Source: Verrucomicrobiota bacterium | GTDB lineage: Bacteria; Verrucomicrobiota; Verrucomicrobiia; Chthoniobacterales; JAFAMB01 | DNA: 5,013 nt | Direction: 5' to 3' | NCBI GenBank assembly: GCA_019242435.1 | Contig: JAFAVN010000150.1 | Coordinates: 1-5,013, forward strand | In this document: piece by piece, positions 1 through 5,013 of the stretch | Numbering within the stretch: position 1 is the stretch's first letter | Layout: each line of letters opens with the position of its first letter | Notes under the pieces: model-generated | Databases searched by the model: none | The model's input: only the letters and a program-made list of their open reading frames with translations | What the model was told of the DNA's origin: nothing | Program-made: the position numbers and the translations under genes

Positions 1-353
1 TGATCAGGGTTGCGGGGATCACTAGCGTCATTCAAAGGGCAGAGCACGATCTGCGGACAATTAATCCGCTTGGCCTCCGTAATGAGGGTACTTAGTTTCT
101 CAAGATTAATATCGAGTACCCTGGCATCCTCGAAAGGATAAAGAGCATTGATGGTTAGAGGTTTGACTCCGGTGGCGGCGAAGGCCCTGTGCACGGCGTC
201 ATCCGGTAACCCGTCCAGGGCCGCGTTGCCGGTGAGATCGTTCCGGAGTTCGACATACTCGATGCCCAGGCCTGAGGTGAACTGAAGGAATTCTTCGAGA
301 GAGAGCTGGGGGTTGATTATGCGGTTCAAACAAAGCGGGTTCGTTAGTGGCAT
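1..353 (-). CDS. TIM-barrel sugar isomerase/epimerase, IolI-like (3' part cut off)
   Basis: Only the first 117 codons lie in the window; the gene runs off the left edge. My translation of the minus strand starts MPLTNPLCLNRIINPQLSLE. It contains an ELRNDL motif (about residues 35-40), INALYPFED (about 68-76) and IVLCPLND (about 101-108). These fit the first beta strands of the AP-endonuclease-2-type TIM barrel shared by xylose-isomerase-like sugar epimerases. The asparagine-leucine pattern around 'INAL' is like 2-keto-myo-inositol isomerase (IolI), which interconverts inososes in inositol breakdown. A full protein would be about 260-280 residues, so over half is missing. The ATG at 353 is the only in-frame start before a long stretch without start codons; no Shine-Dalgarno site is obvious. 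It is transcribed away from the Nudix gene. The family is fairly sure; the exact substrate is inference. Confidence 0.8.
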   Translation of the reverse strand, partial: MPLTNPLCLNRIINPQLSLEEFLQFTSGLGIEYVELRNDLTGNAALDGLPDDAVHRAFAATGVKPLTINALYPFEDARVLDINLEKLSTLITEAKRINCPQIVLCPLNDASDPRNPD

Positions 354-385
354 GGCAGCGGTTGTGTGTAGGAGTGGTCGAGAAA

Positions 386-409
386 TGGAGTATTGGAGAC
401 TTGGAGTAA
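386..409. repeat. Three tandem 8-bp units inside the palindrome
   Basis: Three consecutive octamers share TGGAG: tggagtat (386-393), tggagact (394-401) and tggagtaa (402-409). The same GGAG also begins at 371, exactly two periods earlier. The left palindrome arm is therefore itself built on an 8-bp rhythm. Confidence 0.8.
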
Positions 410-433
410 CGAAATGATGGCGAGGTGAGGCCG

Positions 434-461
434 ATTATATCCACTCTTCCTTTAGTGTCTC
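434..461 (-). promoter_or_regulatory. Candidate sigma70-type promoter for the IolI-like gene
   Basis: Read on the minus strand there is a perfect TATAAT (439 down to 434), preceded by 16 bp and then GAGACA (461 down to 456), which matches four of six bases of the TTGACA consensus. Transcription would begin near 427, giving a leader of about 75 nt before the ATG at 353. The -35 box lies in the right arm of the palindrome and the transcript would carry the whole left arm. This is a consensus match only. Confidence 0.4.
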
Positions 462-486
462 TAATACCCATTTCTCTACCACTCCC

Positions 487-504
487 AGGCGCAAAGGCGC
501 AAAG
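487..504. repeat. Short tandem repeat, 8-bp unit AGGCGCAA x 2.25
   Basis: The octamer aggcgcaa occurs at 487-494 and 495-502 and a third copy begins at 503-504. It starts two bases after the right arm of the palindrome and ends 13 bases before the Nudix start codon. GCAAAGGCGCAAAG-type repeats occur in intergenic regions of various environmental bacteria, but I cannot count copies here. Confidence 0.8.
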
Positions 505-517
505 TTTAAGGCTAAAA

Positions 518-1081
518 ATGAAACGTGATAACCTTCGACGGGCATTGTTATCGCTCGATCTTTCTGACGGCTCGCATGAGGCTGGGCATCGCCAGAGGAT
601 GGTCGAACTACTGGATTCATGCCCGAACTGTTTTCAGCGTAATGCCTTTCCGGCACATTTCACCGGCAGTGCATTTGTAATCAGTGCGGACGGTGAGCAC
701 GCGCTGTTGCACCATCATCGGAAACTGGACAGATGGCTGCAATTCGGAGGCCACTGCGATGGAGAGCCGGACGTACTGGCAGTCGCGCAGCGCGAAGCAC
801 TTGAAGAATCGGGGATCGAGGGGCTGCTAATCGCATCGGAGCGTCCGTTCGACCTGGATATCCACGAGATACCGGCAATCGGCGGTGAACCGCCTCACCA
901 GCATTTCGATGTCCGTTATGTGCTGATCGCGCCGGAGAACGCAGAGTTCCGGACCAGTTCCGAGAGCCACGAAGTGCGTTGGTTTACGGCTGGGGAAATG
1001 GATCAATTGGATTTGGACACCGGTCTCCGGCGTTTGCTGATAAAATGGGAGGCGCTCCTGGCTCGGCATTCGGGCGATTAG
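518..1081 (+). CDS. Nudix hydrolase
   Basis: A 187-residue soluble protein of the Nudix superfamily, enzymes that hydrolyse nucleoside diphosphates linked to another group X. The Nudix helix is at residues 78-100, with the core REALEESGI (92-100) carrying the acidic metal ligands E93, E96 and E97. It is preceded by HHHRKLDRWLQFGGH, the usual strand before the box. The glycine-glutamate pair before the helix reads GEPDVLAVAQ, so the first glutamate of the classical GX5E spacing is replaced by proline with E one residue earlier. I recall this arrangement as normal for a 'GGHCDG(D/E)PDVLAVA' subgroup. A second conserved patch is HQHFDVRYVLIAP (127-139). I chose ATG 518 because AAGG lies about 6 bases upstream and the protein then begins like its family. 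The upstream ATG at 425 would translate the repeat element. The substrate is unknown. Confidence 0.9.
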   Translation: MKRDNLRRALLSLDLSDGSHEAGHRQRMVELLDSCPNCFQRNAFPAHFTGSAFVISADGEHALLHHHRKLDRWLQFGGHCDGEPDVLAVAQREALEESGIEGLLIASERPFDLDIHEIPAIGGEPPHQHFDVRYVLIAPENAEFRTSSESHEVRWFTAGEMDQLDLDTGLRRLLIKWEALLARHSGD

Positions 1082-1098
1082 ACCCCGGCTTCCGAAGG

Positions 1099-1126
1099 TT
1101 GACACGATCGAATTCGAGGCGATGCT
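1099..1126 (+). promoter_or_regulatory. Candidate promoter of tRNA-Cys
   Basis: A perfect TTGACA (1099-1104) is followed, after 16 bp, by GATGCT (1121-1126), which matches three of six bases of the -10 consensus. Initiation would fall near 1133, about nine bases before the mature tRNA. The perfect -35 in a 60-bp gap between Nudix stop and tRNA is suggestive; the -10 is weak. Confidence 0.4.
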
Positions 1127-1141
1127 GCAAATTCTCCGTCC

Positions 1142-1213
1142 GGCGGGGTAGCCAAGTGGTAAGGCCGAGGTCTGCAAAACCTCTATTCGCGGGTTCGATT
1201 CCCGCCCCCGCCT
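1142..1213 (+). tRNA. tRNA-Cys (anticodon GCA)
   Basis: A complete cloverleaf can be drawn by eye. The acceptor stem GGCGGGG (1142-1148) pairs perfectly with CCCCGCC (1206-1212). The D stem is GCC (1151-1153) with GGC (1163-1165). The anticodon stem GAGGT (1167-1171) pairs with ACCTC (1179-1183) around loop CTGCAAA, placing anticodon GCA at 1174-1176. The T stem GCGGG (1189-1193) pairs with CCCGC (1201-1205) around TTCGATT. The discriminator base is T1213 (U73), a known cysteine identity element. The 3' CCA is not encoded. It lies on the same strand as the Nudix gene 60 bp upstream. Its 3' half is overlapped on the opposite strand by the end of the ADP-ribosylglycohydrolase gene. Confidence 0.96.
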
Positions 1214-2208
1214 CTTCCCCGCGCTTCGTCCAGCAAGATCTTATCCAGTGCGGCGGCTATTCGCGGGCCAGCGGTAAGGCGGGTTCGCCATTCGCGCGGG
1301 ATAGAATCGACTCCAAGGTGTGCGCCCAGCCAGGAACCAAGCATGGTCCCTCTTCCGGCATTGTCGCCGCCTGCTCGCAAAGTCGCCAGAATAGCAGCCT
1401 CAAAATTGTCGCTGTGCTTTAGGAATGCATGAAGAGCGGAGGGGAAGCTTTGGGTTAATGGACACGCTTGGCCGAATTCTAAAACGGCTTCCGTTACTTC
1501 TTTGCCGATTTCTGCGACCGCTTTCTGGGTTTGTTGGCGGAGCTCGGAGCTGCGATCCGGCGCCAGCGGACCGATTCTCACCATCGCGTTTTCTAAGCCG
1601 TCGTATACCTCGCGTCCAAGGAAAAGCTCCTCTAGGAGCAGCCCGTGAAACTTCATGTACCCAATTGCCCGCCGGTTGTTCTGGCAGACGCGGGTCAGAG
1701 ACTCGATTGTGGCCGGGAAGTTGGAGTCACGCCAATAGCGGACGGCCAGTCCAGCCAGCCTGGACGCAGTAGCAGGCTCGGCGTCATCGGCTCCTTGCTG
1801 AAAATCATAATCACCGGATGAATTTGATTCCCTGAACCGCTTGTAATTTTTAAGCGTCCCCAGGGTGGCGTAATCCAAATAACCAAGATACTGGGGTGAC
1901 TCAAATGTCTCAACGAAGCTCTTGCCGAAAGCGCGAGGATCGAAGCGTCCATGTTCGGCAATTGATTCCAGCAACACCAGGGCACCGTCTCCGTAATGGG
2001 TTTGATCTCCCGGCTTTTTAGACTCGTGGTAAGTCCCAGCTGCCGGCGCCTCGAACCCAAATATGCCATCAGGGAATCTAGCGGAGAGCTCGGACAGATC
2101 GTAGATCCAGTGCGTGCCTAGGGCGGCAGCATCTCCGACAAATTGACCCCACACCGCGCCCCGGAGTCGGTCTTCCGTCGCTACCTCGTGGGCTGAACCT
2201 TTTGCCAT
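1183..2208 (-). CDS. ADP-ribosylglycohydrolase family protein (J1-crystallin-like)
   Basis: About 341 residues (348 if the in-frame ATG at 2229 is used). The fold family removes ADP-ribose from proteins or small molecules using a two-metal site. Visible landmarks are GQFVGDAAALGTHWIYD (residues 21-37), equivalent to the N-terminal GDA helix; THYGDGALVLLES (70-82) where classical members have a T-D-D motif; GADD (139-142); and LRAGGDNAGRG (277-287) followed by GSWLGAHLG, where classical members have D-x-D-T. The aspartates are thus partly missing, as in the jellyfish J1-crystallin-type branch, so activity is uncertain. I favour ATG 2208 because AGGA lies 10 bases upstream; ATG 2229 has no such site. 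The last ten residues (ending GGGGNRTRE) are encoded by the complement of tRNA-Cys, and the TAG stop spans the last base of its anticodon stem and the start of its variable loop. It may be cotranscribed with the reductase gene upstream, 165 bp away. Confidence 0.85.
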   Translation of the reverse strand: MAKGSAHEVATEDRLRGAVWGQFVGDAAALGTHWIYDLSELSARFPDGIFGFEAPAAGTYHESKKPGDQTHYGDGALVLLESIAEHGRFDPRAFGKSFVETFESPQYLGYLDYATLGTLKNYKRFRESNSSGDYDFQQGADDAEPATASRLAGLAVRYWRDSNFPATIESLTRVCQNNRRAIGYMKFHGLLLEELFLGREVYDGLENAMVRIGPLAPDRSSELRQQTQKAVAEIGKEVTEAVLEFGQACPLTQSFPSALHAFLKHSDNFEAAILATLRAGGDNAGRGTMLGSWLGAHLGVDSIPREWRTRLTAGPRIAAALDKILLDEARGRGGGGNRTRE

Positions 2209-2372
2209 CCTATTAGTGTCCTGTCCCATAAATAGCTTAGCTTTCAGTGGGTTTGAGGTGGATTTGACTCATCCCTATTTTAAGCTCTTACGCTAGTCGA
2301 ATCGGAATATTTCCACCGTATCTGTTCCAGTTGCTCCCTGATGCGGCCGACTCGACCTGACAAGTCGAATGG

Positions 2373-2921
<549 letters not shown>

Positions 2922-2973
2922 TTCGCAAGAGTACCGCAGATGGACCAGACGAGCAAAGTAGCCCGTCTCAGGG

Positions 2974-3087
2974 TTAGGAGCCACTCACGTATCGCATGAC
3001 GATGACAATATTGCCGGTAACCACGCCAACTACAGCTCCGCCAATCCCCAATGGATTTTGTATTCGATTTACGTTGTCGCCGCTCAC
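2974..3087 (-). CDS. Possible small single-pass membrane peptide (37 aa)
   Basis: A GTG-started ORF on the minus strand encodes 37 residues. The N-terminus is polar, MSGDNVNRIQNP. A hydrophobic stretch LGIGGAVVGVVTGNIVIVM (13-31) follows, with glycines spaced as in packed membrane helices, and then RYVSGS. It starts nine bases after the LysR stop codon and in the same frame, and it ends before the reductase start. No Shine-Dalgarno site is visible. I do not recognise the peptide. It could be a genuine small membrane protein, an occasional read-through tail of the regulator, a remnant, or chance. The gap between the LysR and reductase genes is otherwise without a gene. Confidence 0.25.
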   Translation of the reverse strand: MSGDNVNRIQNPLGIGGAVVGVVTGNIVIVMRYVSGS

Positions 3088-3096
3088 ATCGCGCCG

Positions 3097-4008
3097 CTAC
3101 GATTGGACGTGGGGCGGATATCGTTCATCTAAAAGACCAAGGAAGGCGACAGCGGCGGGATCTCGCTCTCGGTTGCGCCAGCAAAGCCGATGTAAGGGCC
3201 GGGTAAGCTGAAAGCCTGCCAGGGGCAGGATGGCTAATTGGCCGGCTGCCAGCTCGGTTTGGATGGTTAAGTGGGATACGATTGCCACCCCCAGACCAGC
3301 CGCAACCGCTCGTTTGATCGCCTCAGTGCTGCCCAAGATCAGCGGAGGTCGCTGGAACTTTTGCCCCCGCTTTGCCAGTGCCCGGTCGATTACTTCACGG
3401 GTTCCACTGCCCGCCTCGCGTACGATCATGGGCTCGGCGCAAAACTGTCGCAAGGTCAGTGGCTTGCGTCCACATTTGAGTCGGGGGTGATCAGGACGCG
3501 CGATGGGCACCAACTGATCTCGCAGGAAAACTACGGTTTCAAGTTCACGCCGATCGGGTGGCAAGCCTTCGGTCAAGCCGGCGTCCAGGGTGCCATCGAC
3601 CAGCCTGCGTTCAATGTCTTCTGTGTTGGCGATATCGAATTGGAGGTCAATGTCCGGATAACGTCGTCGATATTCCCCCAGTAGGTCCGGCAAGAGGTAA
3701 ACCCCGATCGTGGTGCTCGCGCCAATAGCTAAATGGCCCCGCCGAAGTCCTTTCACCTCAGCCATTGCCTGCTCGGCATCGACCGCCAAAGCGCCGAGTC
3801 GTTGGGCATACCCTAACAAAAGCTTCCCTGCTGCGGTCAACTTTACGCCCCGCCCTAATCGATGAAACAAGGCCAAACCTAATTGCGCTTCGAGCTCGCC
3901 CACTTGCATCGAAATCGCGGGTTGACTGACGTGGATCTGCTCAGCGGCTCGACTGAAACCGCCAGCTTCAGCAACGGCTCGAAAGAGAAAAAGATGGTTC
4001 AAGTTCAC
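3097..4008 (-). CDS. LysR-family transcriptional regulator, CysL/YeiE/RbcR-like
   Basis: A 303-residue DNA-binding regulator of normal LysR length. The N-terminal winged helix-turn-helix covers residues 2-60, with the recognition region FSRAAEQIHVSQPAISMQVGELE (18-40) and the wing LFHRLGRGVKLTAAG. The linker helix runs to about residue 88. The effector domain starts at RGHLAIGASTTIGVYLLP (90-107) and includes REAGSGTREVID (197-208) and LGSTEAIKRAVAAGLGVAIVS (225-245). These motifs match the CysL/YeiE/CbbR branch, whose members sense sulfur or carbon-assimilation metabolites. The GTG start at 4008 gives MNLNHLFLFRAVAEAGG, the family's usual beginning. A TTG seven codons upstream (4029) is possible. 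Divergent orientation to the YeiH-like transporter, with a palindromic operator between, suggests it regulates that gene and itself. The ligand is inferred, possibly sulfite or a related anion. Confidence 0.93.
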   Translation of the reverse strand: MNLNHLFLFRAVAEAGGFSRAAEQIHVSQPAISMQVGELEAQLGLALFHRLGRGVKLTAAGKLLLGYAQRLGALAVDAEQAMAEVKGLRRGHLAIGASTTIGVYLLPDLLGEYRRRYPDIDLQFDIANTEDIERRLVDGTLDAGLTEGLPPDRRELETVVFLRDQLVPIARPDHPRLKCGRKPLTLRQFCAEPMIVREAGSGTREVIDRALAKRGQKFQRPPLILGSTEAIKRAVAAGLGVAIVSHLTIQTELAAGQLAILPLAGFQLTRPLHRLCWRNRERDPAAVAFLGLLDERYPPHVQS

Positions 4009-4033
4009 TGCCGCAAAAAAGGAAGACAATGGA

Positions 4034-4048
4034 ATAAGATAATCTTAT
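4034..4048. promoter_or_regulatory. Probable LysR-type operator (perfect 15-bp palindrome, T-N11-A)
   Basis: ATAAGAT-A-ATCTTAT is a perfect inverted repeat of seven bases around one central base. The T at 4035 and A at 4047 are separated by 11 bases, the classic LysR-family box. It lies 26 bp upstream of the regulator's GTG start and about 57-71 bp upstream of the transporter start, inside an AT-rich island (about 4030-4080). The site is where an autoregulating divergent LysR protein would bind. If the TTG at 4029 is the true regulator start, the site would still be upstream of it. Confidence 0.65.
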
Positions 4049-4050
4049 GG

Positions 4051-4079
4051 ATTACAGATAAAAGATATATTTTTAAGAT
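4051..4079 (+). promoter_or_regulatory. Candidate promoter of the YeiH-like gene
   Basis: ATTACA (4051-4056, four of six bases of TTGACA) and TAAGAT (4074-4079, four of six of TATAAT) are separated by 17 bp. Transcription would begin near 4086, giving a leader of about 19 nt before ATG 4105 and placing the palindromic operator centre at about -45. Consensus match only; it argues against use of the in-frame ATG at 4078. Confidence 0.35.
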
Positions 4080-4104
4080 GCTGTTATCGACGCCATCGTG
4101 CGGC

Positions 4105-5013
4105 ATGACAAATGTTGATTCCTATGCTGCGACCCGTTACTCATACCCCGTACCGGCAAGGCCAACCGAGCGCGCGCGCGCTGACGGCGCAACTCGCAGG
4201 CGGTGGCTAATTCATGCAGATGCACTTCCGCGAGGCACGCGACAGGCCCTCTTTATAACGGCGGCGGCGCTTTGTCTGACGCCCTGGGTTTCGCCTCCGG
4301 TCGCGCTCGCACTGGGCGCCGGGCTCGCGCTCACACACGAGAATCCGTTCGCGCCACTTGGCAAAAAAGTCTCTGCCAAACTACTGCAGGTTTGCGTGGT
4401 CTTTTTAGGCTTTGGGATGGATTTGCCGGTCGTTCTCCGCACAGGCTTACAGGGCGCCGGATTAGCTGCGGCGACTATCGCCACCACGCTTGGGTTAGGC
4501 TGGGTTCTTGGCAAACGTCTAGGGATCGATCGCAAGGTTTCGGCCCTGATCTCGGCGGGCACCGCAATCTGCGGTGGATCAGCCATCGCAGCCGTCGGAT
4601 CAGTGATCGGCGTGGGGGAAAGCGAGATCAGCGTAGCAATGGGAACCGTTTTTATCCTCAATGCCGCTGCATTGTACGTGTTCCCGGTGCTGGGTCACGC
4701 TCTTGGGCTTACGCAAATCCAGTTTGGCACCTGGGCGGGCATCGCCATCCACGACATTTCTTCGGTGGTCGGTGCTAGCGCGCATTACGGGTTGGACGCT
4801 TTGCAGACAGCCACAGCCGCCAAACTCTCACGTGCGCTTTGGATTATTCCGGTGAGTTTGGCTGCGGCGGCCGCCTTTCGGACACGTAGGACTGACGGCC
4901 AGACGGCGACGCCGCAAAAGCCCAGCGTACGGGTGCCTTGGTTTATTGTTTTTTTCCTGCTTGCTTCGATAGCCCGCAGTTTTGTCCCTGGACTCGCAGC
5001 CATAGCCCCGGCC
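4105..5013 (+). CDS. yeiH: YeiH/UPF0324-family membrane transporter, putative sulfate exporter (3' end cut off)
   Basis: The frame is open for 303 codons to the window end; family members are about 340 residues plus any N-terminal extension, so only a short C-terminal part is missing. After a hydrophilic, arginine-rich N-terminus (about 1-45), hydrophobic segments begin at ALFITAAALCLTPWVS (48-63). Next is the family stretch LLQVCVVFLGFGMDLPVVL (93-111). The signature ISAGTAICGGSAIAAV is at about 149-164, MGTVFILNAAALYVFPVLG follows, and then GIAIHDISSVVGASAHYG (212-229). KLSRALWIIPVSL and WFIVFFLLASIARSFVPG come after that. The pattern is diagnostic of the YeiH family, multi-pass inner-membrane proteins annotated as sulfate exporters, with weak direct evidence for the substrate. 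ATG 4105 is the last start before the conserved region; ATG 4078 is in frame but overlaps the AT-rich promoter region. The gene diverges from the LysR regulator. Confidence 0.93.
   Translation, partial: MTNVDSYAATRYSYPVPARPTERARADGATRRRWLIHADALPRGTRQALFITAAALCLTPWVSPPVALALGAGLALTHENPFAPLGKKVSAKLLQVCVVFLGFGMDLPVVLRTGLQGAGLAAATIATTLGLGWVLGKRLGIDRKVSALISAGTAICGGSAIAAVGSVIGVGESEISVAMGTVFILNAAALYVFPVLGHALGLTQIQFGTWAGIAIHDISSVVGASAHYGLDALQTATAAKLSRALWIIPVSLAAAAAFRTRRTDGQTATPQKPSVRVPWFIVFFLLASIARSFVPGLAAIAPA

Larger units (their letters stand above)
371..485. repeat. Imperfect long inverted repeat with 8-bp periodicity (REP/MITE-like)
   Basis: The left arm (371-400) and the reverse complement of the right arm (457-485) agree at 27 positions, with two mismatches and one single-base gap. 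Both begin GGAGTGGT and end GAGAC. Weaker pairing (10 of 16) continues inward between 405-420 and 441-456, leaving a loop of about 20 bases. Transcribed, the element would fold into a long hairpin. It fills most of the space between the two divergent genes. Such palindromes in intergenic space are typical of REP/BIME or miniature mobile elements; whether this one is mobile or multicopy cannot be seen from one copy. Confidence 0.85.

Noticed and set aside
425..517. N-terminal extension of the Nudix gene from ATG 425
   Set aside because: This stretch is the inner spacer and right arm of the palindrome plus the AGGCGCAA tandem, and it would add 31 residues unlike the family. ATG 518 has a better ribosome site and the expected protein start.
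1142..1213. tRNA-Cys as an integration site of a genomic island
   Set aside because: I see no integrase gene and no second copy of the tRNA 3' end in the window, so an island boundary is not supported here.
979..1422. Plus-strand ORF of 147 codons
   Set aside because: It runs through the end of the Nudix gene, the whole tRNA and the antisense of the glycohydrolase gene; the residues show no family features.
2304..2314. GGAA-TAT-TTCC palindrome upstream of the glycohydrolase gene as an operator
   Set aside because: Only four-base arms, no associated regulator, and too short to distinguish from chance in an AT-rich intergenic stretch.
2352..2368. Hairpin TCGAC-7-GTCGA just after the DHFR-like stop as a terminator
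   Set aside because: The stem has only five base pairs and no T run follows on the minus strand, so a rho-independent terminator is not supported.
4203..4778. Plus-strand ORF of 191 codons
   Set aside because: It is out of frame inside the YeiH-like gene, arginine- and serine-rich, and lacks the membrane segments seen in the correct frame.

Overview
This looks like a piece of a bacterial chromosome with moderately high GC. The genes are short to medium length, use ATG/GTG/TTG starts and mostly lack strong Shine-Dalgarno sites. The protein flavour (a YeiH-type transporter paired with a CysL/YeiE-type LysR regulator, a RibD-type reductase, a J1-crystallin-like ADP-ribosylglycohydrolase) would suit a soil Verrucomicrobiota or Acidobacteriota member. 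That is an impression, not a demonstrated assignment. No phage, transposase or CRISPR genes are visible.

Layout. Bases 1-353 (minus) hold the N-terminal part of a TIM-barrel sugar isomerase/epimerase resembling 2-keto-myo-inositol isomerase. The gap of about 165 bp to the next gene is occupied by an imperfect palindrome with 8-bp periodicity (371-485), followed by a second 8-bp tandem repeat (487-504). A Nudix hydrolase (518-1081, plus) is followed by tRNA-Cys(GCA) (1142-1213, plus). The tRNA is overlapped antisense by the 3' end of an ADP-ribosylglycohydrolase-family gene (1183-2208, minus). Upstream of that gene on the minus strand is a dihydrofolate-reductase/RibD-C-like protein (2373-2921). 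Then come a possible 37-residue single-helix peptide (2974-3087) and a LysR-family regulator (3097-4008), all on minus. Divergent from the regulator is a YeiH-family membrane transporter (4105 to the window end, plus, 3' truncated).

How the parts fit. The clearest functional unit is the divergent LysR/YeiH pair. Its AT-rich intergenic region has a perfect 15-bp palindrome with T-N11-A spacing, as expected of a LysR operator, so the regulator probably controls the transporter and itself, as proposed for yeiE/yeiH-type pairs linked to sulfite/sulfur oxyanions. The Nudix and ADP-ribosylglycohydrolase genes converge on the tRNA and could both touch ADP-ribose chemistry, but nothing in the sequence proves a link.

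The parts most worth a second look are the periodic palindrome at 371-504, the CDS/tRNA antisense overlap, the non-canonical metal-site motifs of the ADP-ribosylglycohydrolase homologue, and the small hydrophobic ORF behind the LysR gene. I do not see clear evidence of a wholly new multi-gene system.
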